From contig CAJUPP010000041.1 in the NCBI GenBank assembly GCA_910588325.1, forward strand, positions 1 through 33,481: a DNA stretch of 33,481 bases, written 5' to 3'. Source of the DNA: an uncultured Hungatella sp. (GTDB taxonomy: Bacteria; Bacillota; Clostridia; Lachnospirales; Lachnospiraceae). Each line of letters opens with the position of its first letter. Position 1 is the first letter of the stretch. Positions 30,390 to 33,481 of the stretch are shown in pieces. Below the pieces are notes generated by a model. It saw only the letters and a list, made by a program, of their open reading frames with translations, did not search any database and was not told where the DNA came from. Made by a program: the position numbers and the translations under genes.

Positions 30390-31637
30390 CTATCCTTTCT
30401 GTGGGAACATGTTCTGCAGCATGAATTTCTTTACTTCTTTTAATTCATCAAACTTACGCTGGTGGAGGGTGATGAGGTAATCGAGGTTGCGGAAATATTT
30501 TCCAACATATCTCTGTTCATTAAGTGATGGAACTGAAACAGTTATTTCCATAACCTTGTTTTTTGATATGTTGTATCTTGATATTCCCTGTGCCAGCAGA
30601 ATTATTTGCTCCCTTATGGGTTCAGAGCGCAACATATAGGCAAGGAAATAGCTGTCAAACTGTTCTGTTGGACGAAAACCAAAACAAAAACTGTTCAAAT
30701 ACGTTGTACCCTGTTTTTCAAGCAAAACGGAGGACATCCCCACCTCTTCTGGTGTTTCTGAGGAGGTTGTAAAGAACACATCGCCAACCTGAACCTCATT
30801 CTGCCTTGGATCAATTTCTATTGGCTCAGTCATCTCAGGATCGCTGACTGGATTTGAAAAGACATTCATGTATGTTACAAATCGAGCTTGTCCGTGTCCA
30901 AAATCCTCTTTCGTTTTTCCCGACAATCCCGTATAGGTTTGTCCTGCCTCTCCCAGCTTATGCTGTTCCCAATCATCAGTAAAGCCTGCAAATCGAATCT
31001 TCGGAATTTTCTTTCCGTTTTGTGGGAACATTTTTTGCAACATATATTTCTTCAATTCTTTTGCCTCATCACACTTACGCTGATGAAGGTTGATAAGGTG
31101 GTCAAGTCCGCGCAGAAAGTACCCTATTTTTTGCTGTTCCTCTTTTCGAGGAACTAAAAGCGGGTATCCACCGTACTCTTGTGCGTTTACACCTGGCTGT
31201 CCAGACCTTTGCGACGTGATACGGATATATTTCTCATAATTTGCTGACAGAGTGCTCTGAAACACAAACTCGGCATCATTGTCCTGATTGATTTTTGCAC
31301 GAATAAGGAAACCTGCGAAGTACACAACACCGTCTTTTTCTTTGTAAATATAGGTTTTTCCGACACTTGCGCCAGTTCGGGCAAAAACAATATCGCCGTT
31401 TAAAAGCAAATACTTTGACATTCCTTCTAAGCAAATATCAGGTGAAGAAAGATCAGCGAGGGAGAACTCTCTGCTGGTATCATCAATGTCTGTTATTCGA
31501 ATGTATTTATTTTTTCCGTCAAACTCTTTTGCGGCGGCATTAAGCCCATACTCAAGAGACACACATAAATCTGACAGTTTACGCCATTTCCAAGCATCCG
31601 CAAATCCCTTAAACCTTATCTTCGGTGTATTTGCCAC
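30390..31637 (-). CDS. hsdS: Type I restriction enzyme, specificity subunit with two target-recognition domains
   Basis: 415 aa. Two half-subunits in tandem, each starting with PKIRF-x-GF-xx-xW (residues 5-17 and 212-223), followed by a target-recognition domain (~20-165 and ~225-370) and a conserved coiled coil ending LHQRK...ML-x-x-MFPQ (~170-207 and ~375-415). The two recognition domains differ, so the target is bipartite and asymmetric. The start is GTG at 31637 with GGAGGTG overlapping the hsdM stop region; 2 bases separate the genes. The repeated coiled-coil regions allow recombination that would swap recognition domains. Confidence 0.95.
   Translation of the reverse strand: MANTPKIRFKGFADAWKWRKLSDLCVSLEYGLNAAAKEFDGKNKYIRITDIDDTSREFSLADLSSPDICLEGMSKYLLLNGDIVFARTGASVGKTYIYKEKDGVVYFAGFLIRAKINQDNDAEFVFQSTLSANYEKYIRITSQRSGQPGVNAQEYGGYPLLVPRKEEQQKIGYFLRGLDHLINLHQRKCDEAKELKKYMLQKMFPQNGKKIPKIRFAGFTDDWEQHKLGEAGQTYTGLSGKTKEDFGHGQARFVTYMNVFSNPVSDPEMTEPIEIDPRQNEVQVGDVFFTTSSETPEEVGMSSVLLEKQGTTYLNSFCFGFRPTEQFDSYFLAYMLRSEPIREQIILLAQGISRYNISKNKVMEITVSVPSLNEQRYVGKYFRNLDYLITLHQRKFDELKEVKKFMLQNMFPQKG
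30401..30490. repeat. Imperfect direct repeat in hsdS, copy A
   Basis: About 90 bp encoding the second conserved coiled coil of hsdS; related to 31022-31111 in the same orientation, 621 bp apart. Runs such as GTGGGAACAT and ACTTACGCTG are shared. Substrate for homologous exchange between half-subunits. Confidence 0.7.
31022..31111. repeat. Imperfect direct repeat in hsdS, copy B
   Basis: Encodes the first conserved coiled coil of hsdS; partner of the repeat at 30401-30490. Divergence is clear at third codon positions, so the two have been separate for long. Confidence 0.7.
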
Positions 31638-31639
31638 AA

Positions 31640-33235
31640 TTACACCTCCTTAAGAACACGGATAAATTCTTCAACAGCATCCCTCGTTTCAGAATCTGCA
31701 AAAGTCAATTCCCCAAGCATTTTAAGCAAAGCGTCATTGCCCTCTTTGATGGCCCTGTTTGTCTCCCTCATAGATGCGGAAAGCTGTCTGAGATCCACTT
31801 CCGGTTCTTCCTCACTGGTATCTACATATCTTGGAATATTCAGATTATAATCATTTGCCTTAATATCCTCAAAAGATGCCAGATAAGCCACCTTATCTAC
31901 CGGTTTTCTGTCGTTATACAACTCCAACACCCGGTCAATATGTTCCTCACGCATGACATTCTGCTTCTTTTCCTTTTCATACAGCTTGGACGCATCAATA
32001 AACAATACATCCCTTCCCTCTCTATGCTTTTTCAATACCACAATGCAGGTTGGAATAGAAGTGTTATAAAACATATTTGACGGAAGCCCAATCACGGCAT
32101 AGATTGACCCATTCTTGAGAAGTATCTCCCTGATTGCTCCTTCTGCCGCTCCCCTGAATAAAACGCCATGGGGAAGAACAATGGCCATGGTACCTGTCTG
32201 TTTTAAATGATAGAATCCATGCAGTAAAAAAGCATAATCCGCTTTTGACTTAGGAGCCAGCTTCCCCCCATAGTCCATAAACCGCTCATCCTGTTTGAAT
32301 CCCTCTGCGGCAGACCAATTCGCCGAATAGGGCGGATTCATGGTCACAACATCAAATTCTGTTTCTTCATCTGTGGGCCAGTCAGCATCAAGAGTATCTC
32401 CGTTTCGCAAATGCTGGTTTTCAGGCAGGACTCCATGGAGAAACATATTCATACGCGCCAGATTATAAGTTGACGGCATAAGCTCCTGGCCATAATATTT
32501 AATGTAATCCGGCTGTTTTGAGTAATTTCTGCAGCTAAGCATCAACGAGCCGGAGCCCATGCACGGATCATATACCTGTAATCCCTTTTTCTCTTCCTGA
32601 CCGGATATGGCAATCCTGCAAAGAATCTGTGCAGGGCCATGGGGCGTATAAAACTCCCCGGCCTTTTTCCCTGTTTCAGATGCAAATTGACCGATCAGAT
32701 ACTCATACGCATTGCCAAGGACATCTCCCTCCGTATGGATAATGTCAACGCCGTCCAATACTTTGATGACCTCCGCAATTGTGGCGCTCTGCTTCTGATC
32801 ACCGGTACCAAGCCGATTCGAATATAAATCCACATCCGCAAATAAGCCGTTAAATAATTCATCAGACTCCTCTATGCGGTTAAAAGCCGCCTGCAGTTTT
32901 TCTCTGTTAAATGAATTATTTTTAGCAGCATGTAACATGCTTATATATGTCATGTCAGGGTCAAGGGTATAATGCTTTGATTTCTTTATTTCACTCAGCA
33001 GTTCTTTGGCATCATCTGATTTCATTACATCTTCATACACACGCTGCGCATCTTCAAGGCTGTCCGGACTTTCGTCTTTGATAAGGTCATAGACCTTTGC
33101 CAGATAGGAATCTGATAAATATTTATAGAAAACCAGTCCTAAAAGATAAGTTTTGTACTCATTTGCATCCATTTTCCCTCTAAGCACATCTGCGCCGCTC
33201 CACAATACCTGTAACAAGTCTTTCCCTTCAGCCAT
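31640..33235 (-). CDS. hsdM: Type I restriction enzyme, adenine-N6 methyltransferase subunit
   Basis: 531 aa. An HsdM N-terminal helical domain (1-150) precedes the methylase: GEFYTPHG at 193-200, SAM-binding motif I DPCMGSGS at 223-230 and catalytic NPPY at 300-303. The C-terminal region carries VIGLPSNMFYNTSIPTCIVVLKK, typical of the EcoR124-like (type IC) branch. It methylates adenine in the hsdS target to protect host DNA. ATG at 33235 follows GGAGG by 10 bases and the stop of the preceding S-like gene by 2 bases. hsdS begins 2 bases after its stop. Confidence 0.96.
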   Translation of the reverse strand: MAEGKDLLQVLWSGADVLRGKMDANEYKTYLLGLVFYKYLSDSYLAKVYDLIKDESPDSLEDAQRVYEDVMKSDDAKELLSEIKKSKHYTLDPDMTYISMLHAAKNNSFNREKLQAAFNRIEESDELFNGLFADVDLYSNRLGTGDQKQSATIAEVIKVLDGVDIIHTEGDVLGNAYEYLIGQFASETGKKAGEFYTPHGPAQILCRIAISGQEEKKGLQVYDPCMGSGSLMLSCRNYSKQPDYIKYYGQELMPSTYNLARMNMFLHGVLPENQHLRNGDTLDADWPTDEETEFDVVTMNPPYSANWSAAEGFKQDERFMDYGGKLAPKSKADYAFLLHGFYHLKQTGTMAIVLPHGVLFRGAAEGAIREILLKNGSIYAVIGLPSNMFYNTSIPTCIVVLKKHREGRDVLFIDASKLYEKEKKQNVMREEHIDRVLELYNDRKPVDKVAYLASFEDIKANDYNLNIPRYVDTSEEEPEVDLRQLSASMRETNRAIKEGNDALLKMLGELTFADSETRDAVEEFIRVLKEV

Positions 33236-33237
33236 AA

Positions 33238-33480
33238 CTAATCTTCCTCCATCCTGCGTATCAATGCCATCATAAATTTTCTTATATCCTCTGCCTGCTT
33301 TACCAATAAATCATTTTGTATAATTGACTGCCTGTATATATTACCTATTGTCCTTTGTTTTTCCATATCCGGCAAAACAATTTTCAGTTCTCCAATGGTC
33401 TTTATATTCAGCTTCCTGACACTCAAGGTTGTCCCCTGATGGTACATCTCTATCTGCTGCTCAAAACCTTTTCCTTCGTT
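33238..33480 (-). CDS. Specificity-subunit-like gene, C-terminal fragment (continues beyond the window)
   Basis: The frame is open to the end of the window, so the gene starts outside it. The ~80 visible residues (EGKGFEQQIEMYHQGTTL..., KTIGELKIVLPDMEKQRTIG) match the end of a type I target-recognition domain and the following coiled coil; EKQRTIGNIYRQSIIQNDLL is typical of HsdS. It lacks the LHQRK...MFPQ type of the complete hsdS, so it belongs to another S lineage. It lies 2 bases before hsdM in the same operon. Either a second specificity gene or a half-size S subunit. Confidence 0.75.
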   Translation of the reverse strand, partial: NEGKGFEQQIEMYHQGTTLSVRKLNIKTIGELKIVLPDMEKQRTIGNIYRQSIIQNDLLVKQAEDIRKFMMALIRRMEED

Positions 33481-33481
33481 A

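Noticed and set aside
1..33481. CRISPR array, tRNA or rRNA genes, transposases, prophage genes
   Set aside because: None was seen on either strand by reading; the only repeats are the two coding arrays and the hsdS repeats.

Overview
The window looks like chromosomal DNA of a spore-forming, low-to-mid-GC Firmicute, most likely a Lachnospiraceae (Clostridium cluster XIVa) gut anaerobe. The grounds are the strong GGAGG-type ribosome binding sites, the family content (tandem feoA with feoB, small FeoB-associated Cys-rich membrane proteins, a dipeptide ABC operon with M42 peptidases, a PBP5-type carboxypeptidase with a sigma-E-like promoter) and the style of the proteins. Species cannot be named from sequence alone. 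No rRNA, tRNA, CRISPR array or intact insertion sequence was seen.

Layout. 1-650: 3' end of a nitrate/sulfonate/taurine-type ABC substrate-binding protein. 735-5840: cell-envelope block with a secreted D-Ala-D-Ala carboxypeptidase (minus strand), a lipoprotein of unknown function and a membrane-anchored polysaccharide deacetylase-like protein (plus strand). 5950-13812: minus-strand peptide-use operon, in transcription order M42 aminopeptidase, peptide-binding lipoprotein, two permeases, two ATPases, second M42 aminopeptidase. The transporter is thus bracketed by two paralogous cytosolic peptidases. 13813-14604: no intact gene, but two decayed coding sequences. 14605-16734: two-gene metallochaperone operon, a His/Cys-rich CobW-type GTPase followed by a CobW domain fused to a YcgQ/DUF1980-like tail. 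16735-18692: small plus-strand genes of unknown or weakly known function with structured leaders. 18701-22556: cupin, large cytosolic transglutaminase-like protein and CutC, all on the minus strand.

22656-26681: iron uptake operon on the minus strand, feoA-feoA-feoB, two overlapping small Cys-rich membrane proteins (one carrying an HMA domain) and a mini-Fur lacking the usual metal/dimer domain. It has a near-consensus promoter whose -10 lies inside a TTAG-N6-CTAA palindrome, and the same palindrome recurs between feoA and feoB. 26748-27387: YbaK/EbsC deacylase with a broken ORF overlapping its stop. 27426-33480: type I restriction-modification locus in the order (partial S-like)-hsdM-hsdS-hsdR.

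How they work together. The peptide operon imports peptides and probably trims them in the cytosol. The feo operon imports Fe(II), with accessory Cys-rich proteins and probable metal-dependent repression. The CobW pair probably handles zinc or a similar metal. The envelope block carries a sigma-E-like promoter and a Spo0A-box-like site, which suggests a link to sporulation or stationary phase. The strongest leads for unexplored biology are the CobW/CobW-YcgQ pair, the feo operon with its mini-Fur, and the uncharacterised transglutaminase-thioredoxin-like protein.
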